A stretch of 64,000 nt of DNA, taken from Pelagibius marinus (GTDB lineage: Bacteria > Pseudomonadota > Alphaproteobacteria > Kiloniellales > Kiloniellaceae). Each line of letters opens with the position of its first letter. The first letter of the stretch is position 1. The notes beneath the pieces were generated by a model. That model was not told where the DNA came from, ran no database searches, and saw only the letters and a list, made by a program, of their open reading frames with translations. Location: contig NZ_JACSDK010000019.1 of assembly GCF_014925385.1 (NCBI RefSeq), forward strand, positions 102,129 to 166,128, in the 5' to 3' direction. A program made the position numbers and the translations under genes. Of the stretch, positions 28,004-38,885 are shown one piece after another.

Positions 28004-29403
28004 CCTGGATAAGACAAGTGCTGAACATTCCGAAATCCACTGCCGGTTCCTCCCTCTGGCCCGCGATGCCCAGGTCGAACGCGGCGTTGCGTCTCGCCCT
28101 CTTGCATCAGCTCGAGACCAACCAGTGGCGCAGCCCGGCGGAAATCCGCCAGCTGCAGTTCCGCCAGCTGAACCGCCTGCTGCACCATGTATCGAATACG
28201 GTGCCCTTTTACCGGCAACGGCTGCATGACTGCGGGCTGACGGGTGAACGCGCGGTGACGCCGGAAGACTGGCTGCGGATGCCGCCGCTGACCCGCAGCA
28301 ATATCCAGAAGGCGGGCGAGAGCTTGATCAGCAGCGAGTTGCCGCCCGAGCACGGCAAGATTACCAGGTCGTCGACTTCCGGATCGACTGGCACACCGGT
28401 AACCGTCGCCAGTTCGAGCCTCAATCAGTTGTTCTGGGAGTTGGTCACGCTGCGTGAGCACCTCTGGCACGACCGCGACCTCACCGCGACCATGGCGGCG
28501 ATCCGCCGTATCCCGAAGGGCGCATCCTACCCGGACGGCTACAAGCAGCAGAGCTGGGGCAGGTCCGTCGACGCGATTTTCCCCAGCGGTCCGATCCATG
28601 CCCTGGAGATCGATGCCAGTGTCGCCCAGCAGGCGGAGTGGCTGACGCGCGTCAACCCCACCTACCTGCGCGGCTATCCGACGAACCTGTTGTCGCTGGC
28701 CCGCTATTTCCGGGACAACGGCCTGAAGCTGCCGAAGCTGAAGCAGTGCCTGACCTTCGGAGAGTTGCTGCATTCCCATGTGCGTGAAGCTTGCCGGGAG
28801 ACCTGGGGCGTGGAGATCGCCGATACCTACAGCTCGCAGGAACTCGGCTACATCTCGCTGCAGGCCCCGGGCCATGAGCATCAGTTGGTGCAGGCGGACT
28901 TTGTCCTGGTGGAAGTGATCGACAGCGCCGGGCAGCCCTGCAAGCCGGGCGAGGTGGGGCGCGTGGTGGCGACCTCCCTGCACAACCTGGCCATGCCTCT
29001 GCTGCGATATGAGATCGGCGACTTTGCCGAGGTCGGCGGCCCCTGTCCCACGGGCCGCGGGCTGCCGGTCCTGACCCGCATCCTCGGCCGCGAGCGCAAC
29101 ATGCTGGTTGACCGCGAGGGCAACGAGTACTGGCCGGCCTTCGGCGTCAAGTCGATGACCAAGATCGCGCCGATCAACCAGTTTCAGCTCGCCCAGGTCA
29201 CGGTCGACAAGGTGGAGGCGCGGCTGGTGCCGGCACGTCCCTTGAGTGAGGAAGAGGCGGGGAAGCTCATTGCGCATCTCTCCGAGCGTCTGCCGGGCAC
29301 GGTGTCCGTGGAGCTGAAGCTGATGGAGGAGATCCCGCGCGGTGCCGGCGGCAAGTACGAGGACTTCGTCAACGAGACGAAGCAGCGCAAGAAGGACGGC
29401 TGA
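27991..29403 (+). CDS. PaaK/CapK-type adenylate-forming enzyme
   Basis: 470 residues. The AMP-binding P-loop SSTSGSTGTPVTV (about residue 128) and the later SSQELGY and LRYEIGDFAEVGG motifs identify the phenylacetate-CoA ligase/CapK superfamily, which adenylates carboxylates. The C-terminal ELKLMEEIPRGAGGKYEDFV closes the AMP-binding fold. The start is uncertain: GTG 27991 overlaps the TctB stop by 13 bases but has no good ribosome site; GTG 28018 and ATG 28066 are alternatives. Its position suggests activation of the carboxylate taken up by the transporter, which is inference. Confidence 0.8.
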   Translation: MAVLAWIRQVLNIPKSTAGSSLWPAMPRSNAALRLALLHQLETNQWRSPAEIRQLQFRQLNRLLHHVSNTVPFYRQRLHDCGLTGERAVTPEDWLRMPPLTRSNIQKAGESLISSELPPEHGKITRSSTSGSTGTPVTVASSSLNQLFWELVTLREHLWHDRDLTATMAAIRRIPKGASYPDGYKQQSWGRSVDAIFPSGPIHALEIDASVAQQAEWLTRVNPTYLRGYPTNLLSLARYFRDNGLKLPKLKQCLTFGELLHSHVREACRETWGVEIADTYSSQELGYISLQAPGHEHQLVQADFVLVEVIDSAGQPCKPGEVGRVVATSLHNLAMPLLRYEIGDFAEVGGPCPTGRGLPVLTRILGRERNMLVDREGNEYWPAFGVKSMTKIAPINQFQLAQVTVDKVEARLVPARPLSEEEAGKLIAHLSERLPGTVSVELKLMEEIPRGAGGKYEDFVNETKQRKKDG

Positions 29404-29425
29404 GGCCTCTGTCTTTCGCGTCCGG

Positions 29426-29558
29426 CGGCGCCGGTTCTCTTCGCGCACAGCGGCGCCGGTTCTCTTCGCGCCCAGCGGCGCCGTTTCTCTTCGCGCCTGG
29501 CGGCGCCGTTTCTCTTCGCGCCTAGCGGCGCCGTTTCTCTTCGCGCCTAGCGGCGCCG
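29426..29558. repeat. 25-bp minisatellite at the end of the methyltransferase gene
   Basis: Five full 25-base units (starts 29426, 29451, 29476, 29501, 29526) and partial copies at both ends. Each contains the 8-base palindrome CGGCGCCG, then TTTCTCTTCGCGC. Units differ at a few positions near the end. The last full unit ends in the methyltransferase stop codon and the next, partial, copy lies in its coding end. Confidence 0.92.
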
Positions 29559-30467
29559 GGCGACGATCCAGGCGTATTCGCGCTTGCCCGCCGTCGGCGC
29601 GCCGGAGCGCTGATGGTTCCGGTCTTTCACCAGATTGCCGAAGCGCGCCACTTCCAGGGAGAAGCCCTGGTCCTCCAGAAGACCGGTCAGCTGCTCGCGC
29701 GATGAAATGATCGATCCCGACATCTCGGCGGCATAGGCGGTGGCCATGCGCTGGAGCTCTTCGGCCGAGGGCAGGGCCTCGGGATGGGGACAGGTCAGTG
29801 CCGCCTTGGCGACACGCTCCTGATAGGCCGAGATCTGCTCGGGCGTGAAGCGGGATTCCCTGGCGGTGTTTCCGATGTAGAGGTTATTGGCCATCATCAG
29901 GACGCCGCCGGGGCGCAGCAGGCTGTGCCAGGTGGCGACGATCTCGGCGTGGTGTTGCACGGGCACGCAGGACAACAGCGAGTGCACGCAGATCAGATCG
30001 TAGGGCGCCGGCGCGCGAAAGGTCTGCAGGTCGGACTGCGCCGTCTCGATGGCGTAGCCGTAGCGCTCGGCGTACCAGCGGCAGAGTCGCAGCGGGGTCT
30101 CGCAGCGGTCGACGACGGTGATCTCCGGCGTCGCGGCCTCATTGCTGAAGGCTTCCAGCACCACCGACAGCAGCCCGTAGTCCGCCGAGCCGGAGAGGAA
30201 CACGCGTTTGTAGCCGCCCTCGGCGATCAGCGGACGCAGCGCCTCGATGTAGAGCTCGGACTGCTGGGTCAGGGTGGTGACGATGCCCAGCAGGCGCAGG
30301 GTCTGCCAGGCGCCGTGATACCAGGCGCAGCTCTCGCCGCTTTCGGGGTCGCGCCAACACAACTCCGCCGACCATTGGCGGGCCAGCGGCAGGCTTTCAG
30401 CCAGCACCCGGCTCATCTCTTCAGCGCCGTCCGGCCCTGAAGCGGGGGTTCTCTTGATCCTATCCAT
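29547..30467 (-). CDS. Class I SAM-dependent methyltransferase family protein
   Basis: 306 residues. RVFLSGSADYGLLSVVLEAFS is in the place of the SAM-binding motif I strand and loop, and ITVVDRCETPLRLCRWYAERYG is the acidic motif II strand. YDLICVHSLLSCVPVQHHAEIVATWHSLLRPGGVLMMANN corresponds to motifs IV-VI. Motif I is not a canonical GxGxG loop. The target is unknown. The frame is open upstream, but ATG 30467 fits the family start and lies 15 bases after the phaC stop. Its C-terminus (ARRR) comes from the repeat unit that continues beyond the stop. Confidence 0.82.
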   Translation of the reverse strand: MDRIKRTPASGPDGAEEMSRVLAESLPLARQWSAELCWRDPESGESCAWYHGAWQTLRLLGIVTTLTQQSELYIEALRPLIAEGGYKRVFLSGSADYGLLSVVLEAFSNEAATPEITVVDRCETPLRLCRWYAERYGYAIETAQSDLQTFRAPAPYDLICVHSLLSCVPVQHHAEIVATWHSLLRPGGVLMMANNLYIGNTARESRFTPEQISAYQERVAKAALTCPHPEALPSAEELQRMATAYAAEMSGSIISSREQLTGLLEDQGFSLEVARFGNLVKDRNHQRSGAPTAGKREYAWIVARRR

Positions 30468-30481
30468 GAAGATGATCCGGC

Positions 30482-32284
30482 CTAGTCTTGCGCCTGCACC
30501 TTGACGTAGCTGCCGGGCGCGTCCTCGATGACCTTCAACGCGCCGTCGCCGGGCCGCCGGGCCGGCACCTTGCCGTCGGTGAAGTCGGCGATCCACTTCT
30601 GCCATTCCGGCCACCAGGAGCCCTTATGCTCCTTGGCGCTGTTGCACCAGGCATCGGGATCTTTCGAGTTCTTGGCGTTGGTCCAATAACCGTACTTCTC
30701 GGCCTCCGGCGGGTTGACCACGCCGGCGATGTGGCCGGAGCCGGCAAGAATGAACTTAACCGGGCCACCCAGCAGCTGCGTGGCCGAGTAGGTGGCCTTC
30801 CAGGGGGCGATGTGGTCCTCGCGGGTGGAGATCAGGCAGGCGGGCTGCTTCACTTTCGACAGATCGATCTTCACGTCCTTCAGGGTAATGGCGCCCGGCT
30901 CCACCAGCTTGTTCTCCTGGTACATGTTGCGCAGGTAGAAGCTGTGCATGGCCGCCGGCATGCGCGTCGAGTCCGAATTCCAATACAGCAGGTCGAAAGG
31001 GAAGGGGTCCTTGCCCATGAGGTAGTTGTTGACCACGAAGGACCAGATCAGGTCGTTGGCGCGCAGCATGTTGAAGGTCGTCGCCATGTCGGCGCCTTCC
31101 AGATAGCCCTTGTCCTTCATCTTCTCTTCCAGGGCCGCAAGCTGCACCTCGTCAATGAAGACACCCAGCTCGCCGGCGTCCTTGAAGTCCATCATGGTGG
31201 TGAAGAAAGTGGCCGACTTGACGCGCTTGTCCTTCTTGGCGGCCATGTAGGCCAGGGTGCAAGCCAGCAGCGTGCCGCCCAGGCAATAGCCGATCACGTT
31301 GGCGTCCTCTTCGCCCGTCGCCTTCTGGACGGCCTCCAGCGCGGCCAGCGGGCCGTCGACCATGTAGTCTTCGAAGCTCTTTGCTTTCAGCTTCTCGTTG
31401 GGATTGACCCAGGAGATGACAAAGACCGTGTGACCCTGCTCGACGGCCCAGCGGATGAAGGAGTTCTTGGGGCGCAGGTCCAGGATATAGAACTTGTTGA
31501 TCCAGGGCGGGATGATCAGCAGCGGGCGCTTGAAGGACTCCTCGGTCGTCGGCTCGTACTGGATGAGCTGCATCAGGTCGTTCTGGTAGACGACCTTGCC
31601 GGGGGACAGCGCGATGTTCTTGCCCAGCTCGAAGGCTTCGATGTCGGTCATCTTGATCTTGAGGCGGCCCTTGCCGCGCTCCAGATCGTCGAGCAGGTTG
31701 TGCAGACCGTTCACCAGGTTTTCGCCGCCGGACTCCAGCGTCTCGCGCAGCACCTCCGGATTGGTCATGACGAAGTTGGAGGGCGCCATGGCGTCGACGA
31801 ACTGGCGGGTATAAAAGTCGACCTTCTGGGCGGTCTTGTCGTCCAGGCCCTCGACGTCCTTTACCGTCGACTGCATCCAGCGGGCGGTCAGCAGGTAGGA
31901 CTGCTTTACGAAGTCGAAGAGCTCGTTCTCGTCCCACTCCGGATGCTTGAAGCGCCGGTCGCCACGCTCCGGCATCGCCACCGGATCCGCTTCCTGACCC
32001 ATCATGCGCTGGGCCGTGGTCTGCCACAGGCGCATGTAGTCCTGCCACAGGGTCATCTGCGCCTGCACCAGCTTGGCCGGGTCGGCCATCATCCGGTGGG
32101 TCATTTCCATGAAGGCGCTGCCGATATTCAGCGGATCCATGGCCGTCGGGCCGCCGCCCTGGGGCTCCTGGCGGGCCAGGAAGTCGGCGACCAGCTTCTG
32201 GCTGCGTTCTGCGATGCGGGCCATGGACTTCGAAATTTCGACAGGATCCGGTAGTTTGATGTCGGGGGGCGGTTGCTCCGGCAT
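30482..32284 (-). CDS. phaC: Class I poly(3-hydroxyalkanoate) synthase
   Basis: 600 residues, polymerises (R)-3-hydroxyacyl-CoA into storage polyester. The lipase-like box GYCLGG carries catalytic Cys334. The catalytic histidine lies in GSGHIAGVVNPP, preceded by the EDHIAPW segment. The N-terminal PhaC_N domain spans about 100-270 (KVVYQNDLMQLIQYEPTTE). Length is typical of class I. No phaA, phaB, phaR or phasin gene is adjacent; only the methyltransferase gene follows. Divergent from the OmpA lipoprotein. Confidence 0.96.
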   Translation of the reverse strand: MPEQPPPDIKLPDPVEISKSMARIAERSQKLVADFLARQEPQGGGPTAMDPLNIGSAFMEMTHRMMADPAKLVQAQMTLWQDYMRLWQTTAQRMMGQEADPVAMPERGDRRFKHPEWDENELFDFVKQSYLLTARWMQSTVKDVEGLDDKTAQKVDFYTRQFVDAMAPSNFVMTNPEVLRETLESGGENLVNGLHNLLDDLERGKGRLKIKMTDIEAFELGKNIALSPGKVVYQNDLMQLIQYEPTTEESFKRPLLIIPPWINKFYILDLRPKNSFIRWAVEQGHTVFVISWVNPNEKLKAKSFEDYMVDGPLAALEAVQKATGEEDANVIGYCLGGTLLACTLAYMAAKKDKRVKSATFFTTMMDFKDAGELGVFIDEVQLAALEEKMKDKGYLEGADMATTFNMLRANDLIWSFVVNNYLMGKDPFPFDLLYWNSDSTRMPAAMHSFYLRNMYQENKLVEPGAITLKDVKIDLSKVKQPACLISTREDHIAPWKATYSATQLLGGPVKFILAGSGHIAGVVNPPEAEKYGYWTNAKNSKDPDAWCNSAKEHKGSWWPEWQKWIADFTDGKVPARRPGDGALKVIEDAPGSYVKVQAQD

Positions 32285-32508
32285 GTAGGCTTCCTTATCC
32301 TGCTGATGCGGTCGCTGACCCGTATCGGCGCTGCGGAATCGGCATGGCAGAGAAAAAATGCCGAATTATTCGCAAGGTAATAGGGGGGTGCAGCCGTTTC
32401 AATAGCGGTGACGGCGGCCAGGCGGGCACTGGAAAACAGGTTTTTGGCGGAAACACAGGGCTTTGCGAGGCGTGGGGACGCCAGCCCGGTGCAAGGAAGA
32501 GATAAACG

Positions 32509-33276
32509 ATGATGAATAAGCAGGAGGCTTACGGGCGGGGCCGCCAGGGGCTGCCGGCGGTGGCGGTCGTGGTCGCGCTCTTGGCCCTGTCGGGCTGCGC
32601 GGCGGTGAAGGATGCGACGCAGAGCCCCGAGGAGGCTGCGGCGGAGCAACCACAGCGGGTTTCCACCGAAGGCGCCCGGGATGAATTCCCCACGCTTTCC
32701 CAGGTTCCCGAGGCACCTCAGCCCTACCTGGCGCCCGAGGAGCGCGAGAAGGTCCTGGCCCAGATGATGGAGGACCGCCAGCAGGCGACCTTTACCGAGC
32801 CGGCGCCGCTGGTCACCGCGGCCTCGCCGAACCCCTACGGGACCAGTGTCATCATCAGCGGCAACGAGATCATCAGCCACGAGCAGGTGGCGGGGCTGCC
32901 GCTGCAGACGGGCGCGGGCGGCGGGCAGCTGGCTGCCATCATCTTCTTCGGGCACGGCTCCTCGGACCTCGACGACCGGGACCGCAGCGTTCTGCGGGAT
33001 GTCGCGGCCCTGCAGCAGCAGCGCGGCGCCCGGCTGAGGATCGTCGGCCACTCGAGCAGCCGCACCCAGAACACCACGCCGGACGAGCACCAGATCGCCA
33101 ATTTCGACATGTCGTCGGCGCGGGCTGAGGCGGTGGCGGCGGAGCTGCTGGCCCTCGGCGTGCCCTCCGATGCGGTACAGAGCGAGGCCCTGGGCGACGC
33201 GGAGCCCGTTTACCACGAGTTCATGCCCTCCGGCGAGGCGGGCAACCGGCGGGTCGAAATCTTCCTGGAAAACTAG
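32509..33276 (+). CDS. OmpA family lipoprotein
   Basis: 255 residues. Signal peptide with lipobox-like ALSGC near residue 27, then a Glu/Pro-rich linker and a C-terminal OmpA peptidoglycan-binding domain (about 140-255). Seen are FFGHGSSDLDDRDRSVLRDVAALQQQ, VGHSSS, SSARAEAVAAELLALGV and the closing GNRRVEIFLEN. NFDMSSARA fits the domain pattern. The last 19 bases (ending in the stop) are duplicated exactly. Anchors envelope to cell wall, presumably. Divergent from phaC. Confidence 0.9.
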   Translation: MMNKQEAYGRGRQGLPAVAVVVALLALSGCAAVKDATQSPEEAAAEQPQRVSTEGARDEFPTLSQVPEAPQPYLAPEEREKVLAQMMEDRQQATFTEPAPLVTAASPNPYGTSVIISGNEIISHEQVAGLPLQTGAGGGQLAAIIFFGHGSSDLDDRDRSVLRDVAALQQQRGARLRIVGHSSSRTQNTTPDEHQIANFDMSSARAEAVAAELLALGVPSDAVQSEALGDAEPVYHEFMPSGEAGNRRVEIFLEN

Positions 33277-33295
33277 AATCTTCCTGGAAAACTAG
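33258..33295 (+). repeat. 19-bp tandem duplication at the stop codon of the OmpA lipoprotein
   Basis: The 19-base unit AATCTTCCTGGAAAACTAG occurs at 33258-33276, ending in the stop, and again exactly at 33277-33295. Confidence 0.95.
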
Positions 33296-33443
33296 ACCGG
33301 CGCTCGCTACAAGAAACCGCACGGCAGGCCGGGGCTTCCCGTGCCTTTCAGCCTGTCTCAGCCGCCGCCGCGCCGGCCCGCCCCGGCGCCGGTCTTCCAG
33401 TAACGGATTTCGCGGGCCTCGAAGGGTTTCGTCAGAGACGACC

Positions 33444-34664
33444 ATGACTCAGGAATTCCACCGCATAAAGCGCCTGCCGCCTTATGTCTTCGCCGAGGTG
33501 AATGCCTTGAAATCCAAGGCTCGCGCGGCCGGCGAGGATATCATCGACTTCGGCATGGGGAACCCCGACCAGCCGCCGCCGCAGCACGTCATCGACAAGC
33601 TGGCCGAAACCCTGGCTGATCCGCGGGCCCACCGCTATTCCACCTCGCGCGGCATTCCCGGCCTGCGCAAGGCGCTCTGCGCCTACTACCAGCGCCGCTT
33701 CGGCGTGGACCTGGACCCGGAGCGGGAGGTCATCGTCACCCTGGGCTCGAAGGAAGGCCTGGCCAACCTGGCCCAGGCCATCACCAGCCCCGGCGACATC
33801 ATTCTGGCGCCCAATCCCAGCTACCCGATCCATGCCTTCGGCTTCATCATCGCCGGGGCGGCGATCCGCAGCATTCCGGTCGGCCCCGAGTTCGACTTCA
33901 TGGAGCAGCTTGAGCGGGCGATGCGCCATTCGGTGCCAAAACCCTCGGCCCTGGTCTTAAACTATCCTTCGAACCCAACCGCCGAAGTTGTTGATTTAAA
34001 TTTCTATTCAACGGTTGTGGATTTCTGCCGGGAAAACGGGATCTACGTGATTTCCGACCTGGCCTACGCCGAGGTCTACTTCGAGGGGGAGCCGCCGCCT
34101 TCCATCCTCCAGGTGCCCGGCGCCAAGGACATCGCCGTCGAGTTCACCTCGCTCAGCAAGACCTACTCCATGCCCGGCTGGCGCATCGGCTTCTGTGCCG
34201 GCAACCCGGATCTCATCGCCGCCCTGTCGCGGGTGAAATCCTACCTGGACTACGGTGCCTTCACGCCGATCCAGGTGGCGGCCACCGCGGCCCTCAACGG
34301 CCCGCAGGAGTGCATCGACGAGATGCGCGCGCGCTACCGCTCGCGCCGCGACGTGCTGGTCTCCGGCCTGGAGGCGGCCGGCTGGCCGATCCCCAGCCCG
34401 CCGGCGACCATGTTCTGCTGGGCGCCTCTGCCCGCCGCCCTGCGCGAGATGGGCTCGCTGGAATTTTCCAAGCTGCTGCTGGAGGAGGCCCAGGTCGCCG
34501 TCGCGCCGGGCATCGGCTTCGGGGAATACGGCGAGGGCTTCGTGCGTCTGGGTCTGGTGGAGAACGAGCACCGCACCCGTCAGGCTGTGCGCAACATAAA
34601 GGCGTTTCTAAGGTCCCTGGGCATTAACGACCAGGGCGCAAAGGTCCGGAACATCGCTTCTTGA
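33444..34664 (+). CDS. Class I/II aminotransferase
   Basis: 406 residues, fold-type I PLP enzyme. The Schiff-base lysine is K239 in SLSKTYSMPGWRIGF. Further motifs are GMGNPDQPPP and NYPSNPTAEVV (binding of cofactor and carboxylate), and VRLGLVENEHRTRQAV. It is related to LL-diaminopimelate/alanine/aspartate aminotransferases of alphaproteobacteria. Substrate is not certain. The stop overlaps the TTG start of hom by four bases, so the pair is coupled and an amino-donor role in the aspartate family is plausible. A stretch at about 33955-34030 is A/T-rich and uses rare codons. Confidence 0.9.
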   Translation: MTQEFHRIKRLPPYVFAEVNALKSKARAAGEDIIDFGMGNPDQPPPQHVIDKLAETLADPRAHRYSTSRGIPGLRKALCAYYQRRFGVDLDPEREVIVTLGSKEGLANLAQAITSPGDIILAPNPSYPIHAFGFIIAGAAIRSIPVGPEFDFMEQLERAMRHSVPKPSALVLNYPSNPTAEVVDLNFYSTVVDFCRENGIYVISDLAYAEVYFEGEPPPSILQVPGAKDIAVEFTSLSKTYSMPGWRIGFCAGNPDLIAALSRVKSYLDYGAFTPIQVAATAALNGPQECIDEMRARYRSRRDVLVSGLEAAGWPIPSPPATMFCWAPLPAALREMGSLEFSKLLLEEAQVAVAPGIGFGEYGEGFVRLGLVENEHRTRQAVRNIKAFLRSLGINDQGAKVRNIAS

Positions 34665-35986
34665 GTAAACCTCTTCGCATAGCTGTGGCCGGGCTTGGGA
34701 CGGTCGGAGCGGGCACCTTGCGCCTGCTTCAGGAGAACGGCGCCGCCATCGCCGCGCGCGCCGGTCGCGCCCTGCAGGTGACCGCGGTTTCGGCGCGTGA
34801 CCGCAGCCGCGACCGCGGCGTCGACCTTTCGGGCCTGCAGTGGTTCGACGATCCCGTCGCCCTGGCGCGGGACGCCGAGGCCGACGTGGTGGTGGAGCTG
34901 ATCGGTGGCTCCGAGGATCCGGCCAAGCTGATGGTCGAGACGGCGCTGCAGGCCGGCCGCCACGTGGTGACCGCCAACAAGGCGCTGCTCGCCCACCACG
35001 GCACCCCACTGGCCGAGTTGGCCGAGACCGTCGGGCGCACCATCGGCTACGAGGCCGCGGTGGCCGGCGGCATCCCGATCATCAAGGGGCTGCGCGAGGG
35101 CCTGGCGGGCAACAGCATCAGCCGCGTCTACGGCATCCTCAACGGCACCTGCAACTACATCCTGACCCAGATGCAGGGCGACGGCGCGCCCGCCGGCAAT
35201 CCGCAGGCGGGGCAGGACTTCGACACCGTCCTGGCCGAGGCGCAGCGCCTGGGCTACGCCGAGGCCGACCCCAGCTTCGACGTCGACGGCATCGACACCG
35301 CCCACAAGCTGGCCATCCTCACCGCGCTGGCCTTCGGCTGCGAGGTCGACTTCGAGGCGGTGCACGTGGAGGGCATCCGCAACGTCTCGGCCCTGGACGT
35401 CGCCTATGCCGACGAGCTGGGCTATCGCATCAAGCTGCTGGGCGTGGCGCAGCAGGTCAACGGCGCCATCGAGCAGCGCGTGCATCCCTGCATGGTGGCC
35501 AAGGACCTGCCCATCGCCAGCGTCTCCGGAGTCTTCAACGCGGTGGTGGCCGACGGTGACTTCGTCGACACCACGATGTACGAGGGACGCGGCGCCGGTG
35601 CCGGGCCGACCGCCTCGGCGGTGGTCGCCGACCTGGTGGACATCGCCCGCGGTACGACGCTGCCGGTCTTCGGCATTCCCGCGGCGGAGTTGAGCCGGCG
35701 GCCCAATCTGCCGATGGCCGAGCACCACTGCCCCTACTATCTCCGCCTGCTGGTCATCGACCAGCCCGGCGTCATCGCCGACGTGGCCGCCGCGCTGCGC
35801 GACGAGGACATTTCCATGGAATCGATGATCCAGCGCGGCCGCGCCGAAGGCGAGGGCCAGGCGGTGCCGGTGATCATCATGACCCACGATACCGAAGAAG
35901 CTCAGATACAGCGGGCGCTGGCCCGCATCGCCGACCTGGAGGCCGTGGTCGAGCAGCCGCGGCTGATCCGGATCGTAGATCTCTAA
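34661..35986 (+). CDS. hom: Homoserine dehydrogenase
   Basis: 441 residues, reduces aspartate semialdehyde to homoserine for threonine and methionine. NAD(P)-binding VAGLGTVGAGTLRLL begins at about residue 9. NKALLAHHG and the GGIPIIKGLREGLAGNSISRVYGILNGTCNYILTQM segment are typical. LAEAQRLGYAEADPSFDVDGIDTAHKLAIL contains catalytic-site Asp and Lys residues. A C-terminal ACT domain (about 360-441) with RLLVIDQPGVIADVAA suggests feedback control. The start is TTG 34661, inside TTGA shared with the preceding stop. Confidence 0.96.
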   Translation: MSKPLRIAVAGLGTVGAGTLRLLQENGAAIAARAGRALQVTAVSARDRSRDRGVDLSGLQWFDDPVALARDAEADVVVELIGGSEDPAKLMVETALQAGRHVVTANKALLAHHGTPLAELAETVGRTIGYEAAVAGGIPIIKGLREGLAGNSISRVYGILNGTCNYILTQMQGDGAPAGNPQAGQDFDTVLAEAQRLGYAEADPSFDVDGIDTAHKLAILTALAFGCEVDFEAVHVEGIRNVSALDVAYADELGYRIKLLGVAQQVNGAIEQRVHPCMVAKDLPIASVSGVFNAVVADGDFVDTTMYEGRGAGAGPTASAVVADLVDIARGTTLPVFGIPAAELSRRPNLPMAEHHCPYYLRLLVIDQPGVIADVAAALRDEDISMESMIQRGRAEGEGQAVPVIIMTHDTEEAQIQRALARIADLEAVVEQPRLIRIVDL

Positions 35987-36008
35987 CGTTCTGCCAAACG
36001 AGGATCCG

Positions 36009-37007
36009 ATGCCCAAAGCCACGCCCACTCTCGGTTCGATGGACCGCAACCTTGCTCTGGAAACCGTGCGCGTGACGGAGGCCGCCGCCCTCGCGGCCTC
36101 CCGCCTCATGGGGCGCGGTGACGAGAAGGCGGCCGACCAGGCCGCGGTCAACGCCATGCGCCAGTCGCTCAACGCCCTCGATATCGACGGAACGGTGGTG
36201 ATCGGCGAGGGGGAGCGCGACGAGGCGCCGATGCTCTACATCGGCGAGAAGGTCGGCCAGGGCGGACAGGCCATCGACATCGCTCTCGATCCCCTGGAAG
36301 GCACGACCATCACCGCCAAGGGCGGGCAGAACGCCCTGGCGGTCATCGCCATGGCCGAGGCCGGCAACTTCCTCAACGCGCCGGACACCTACATGAACAA
36401 GATCGCCGTCGGCGGCGGCCTGCCGGACGACCTGGTCGACCTGGACGAGGAGCCGGGGGTGAACCTGAAGAACCTGGCCAAGGCCAAGAAGGTCGACGTC
36501 TCCGACCTGGTCGCCTGCATCCTCGACCGGCCGCGCCACACCGAGGTCATCGCCAAGGTGCGCGAAGCCGGCGCGCGCATCATGCTGATCGGCGACGGCG
36601 ATGTCTCCGGCGTCATGGCGACCAGCAGCAAGGACAGCGGCGTCGACATCTACATGGGCATCGGCGGCGCGCCGGAGGGCGTGCTGGCGGCCGCTGCGCT
36701 GCGCTGCATCGGCGGCCAGTTCCAGGGCCGCCTCGTGTTTCGCAACGACGACGAAAAGCGCCGCGCCGACAAGTGGGGCATCACCGACTACGATCGCAAG
36801 TACAAGCTGCACGAGCTGGCTGCCGGCGACGTGATGTTCGCCGCCACCGGTGTGACCGACGGCTCCATGCTGCGCGGCGTGCGCCGCTTCCATGGCGGCG
36901 CCACGACGCACTCGGTGGTCATGCGTTCCAAGTCCGGCACCGTGCGCTATGTCGAGGCGCACCATAACTTCGAGCGCAAGACCTGGTACGACACCCTCGG
37001 CGTCTGA
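36009..37007 (+). CDS. glpX: Class II fructose-1,6-bisphosphatase
   Basis: 332 residues of the GlpX family. ALETVRVTEAAALAASRLMGRGDEKAADQAAV is the N-terminal signature, followed by IDGTVVIGEGERDEAPMLYIGE with metal ligands. DPLEGTTITAKG is the substrate loop. VMATSSKDSGVDIYMGIGGAPEGVLAAAAL and GVTDGSMLRGVRRF complete the fold. Gluconeogenic step at the inner-membrane side of central metabolism. Adjacent to hom (22 bases) and recJ (4 bases), an arrangement common in alphaproteobacteria. Confidence 0.97.
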   Translation: MPKATPTLGSMDRNLALETVRVTEAAALAASRLMGRGDEKAADQAAVNAMRQSLNALDIDGTVVIGEGERDEAPMLYIGEKVGQGGQAIDIALDPLEGTTITAKGGQNALAVIAMAEAGNFLNAPDTYMNKIAVGGGLPDDLVDLDEEPGVNLKNLAKAKKVDVSDLVACILDRPRHTEVIAKVREAGARIMLIGDGDVSGVMATSSKDSGVDIYMGIGGAPEGVLAAAALRCIGGQFQGRLVFRNDDEKRRADKWGITDYDRKYKLHELAAGDVMFAATGVTDGSMLRGVRRFHGGATTHSVVMRSKSGTVRYVEAHHNFERKTWYDTLGV

Positions 37008-37011
37008 CGAG

Positions 37012-38802
<1,791 letters not shown>

Positions 38803-38885
38803 CCCCAGGGGCTCGCGGAATCACAATCGGGTCAATCTTCCTATTCTGTGAGACAGGACGGCGCCGCTGCGGTTAGGCTAGCAGC

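Noticed and set aside
29426..29558. CRISPR array
   Set aside because: The 25-bp units are directly tandem, without spacers, and no cas genes are nearby.
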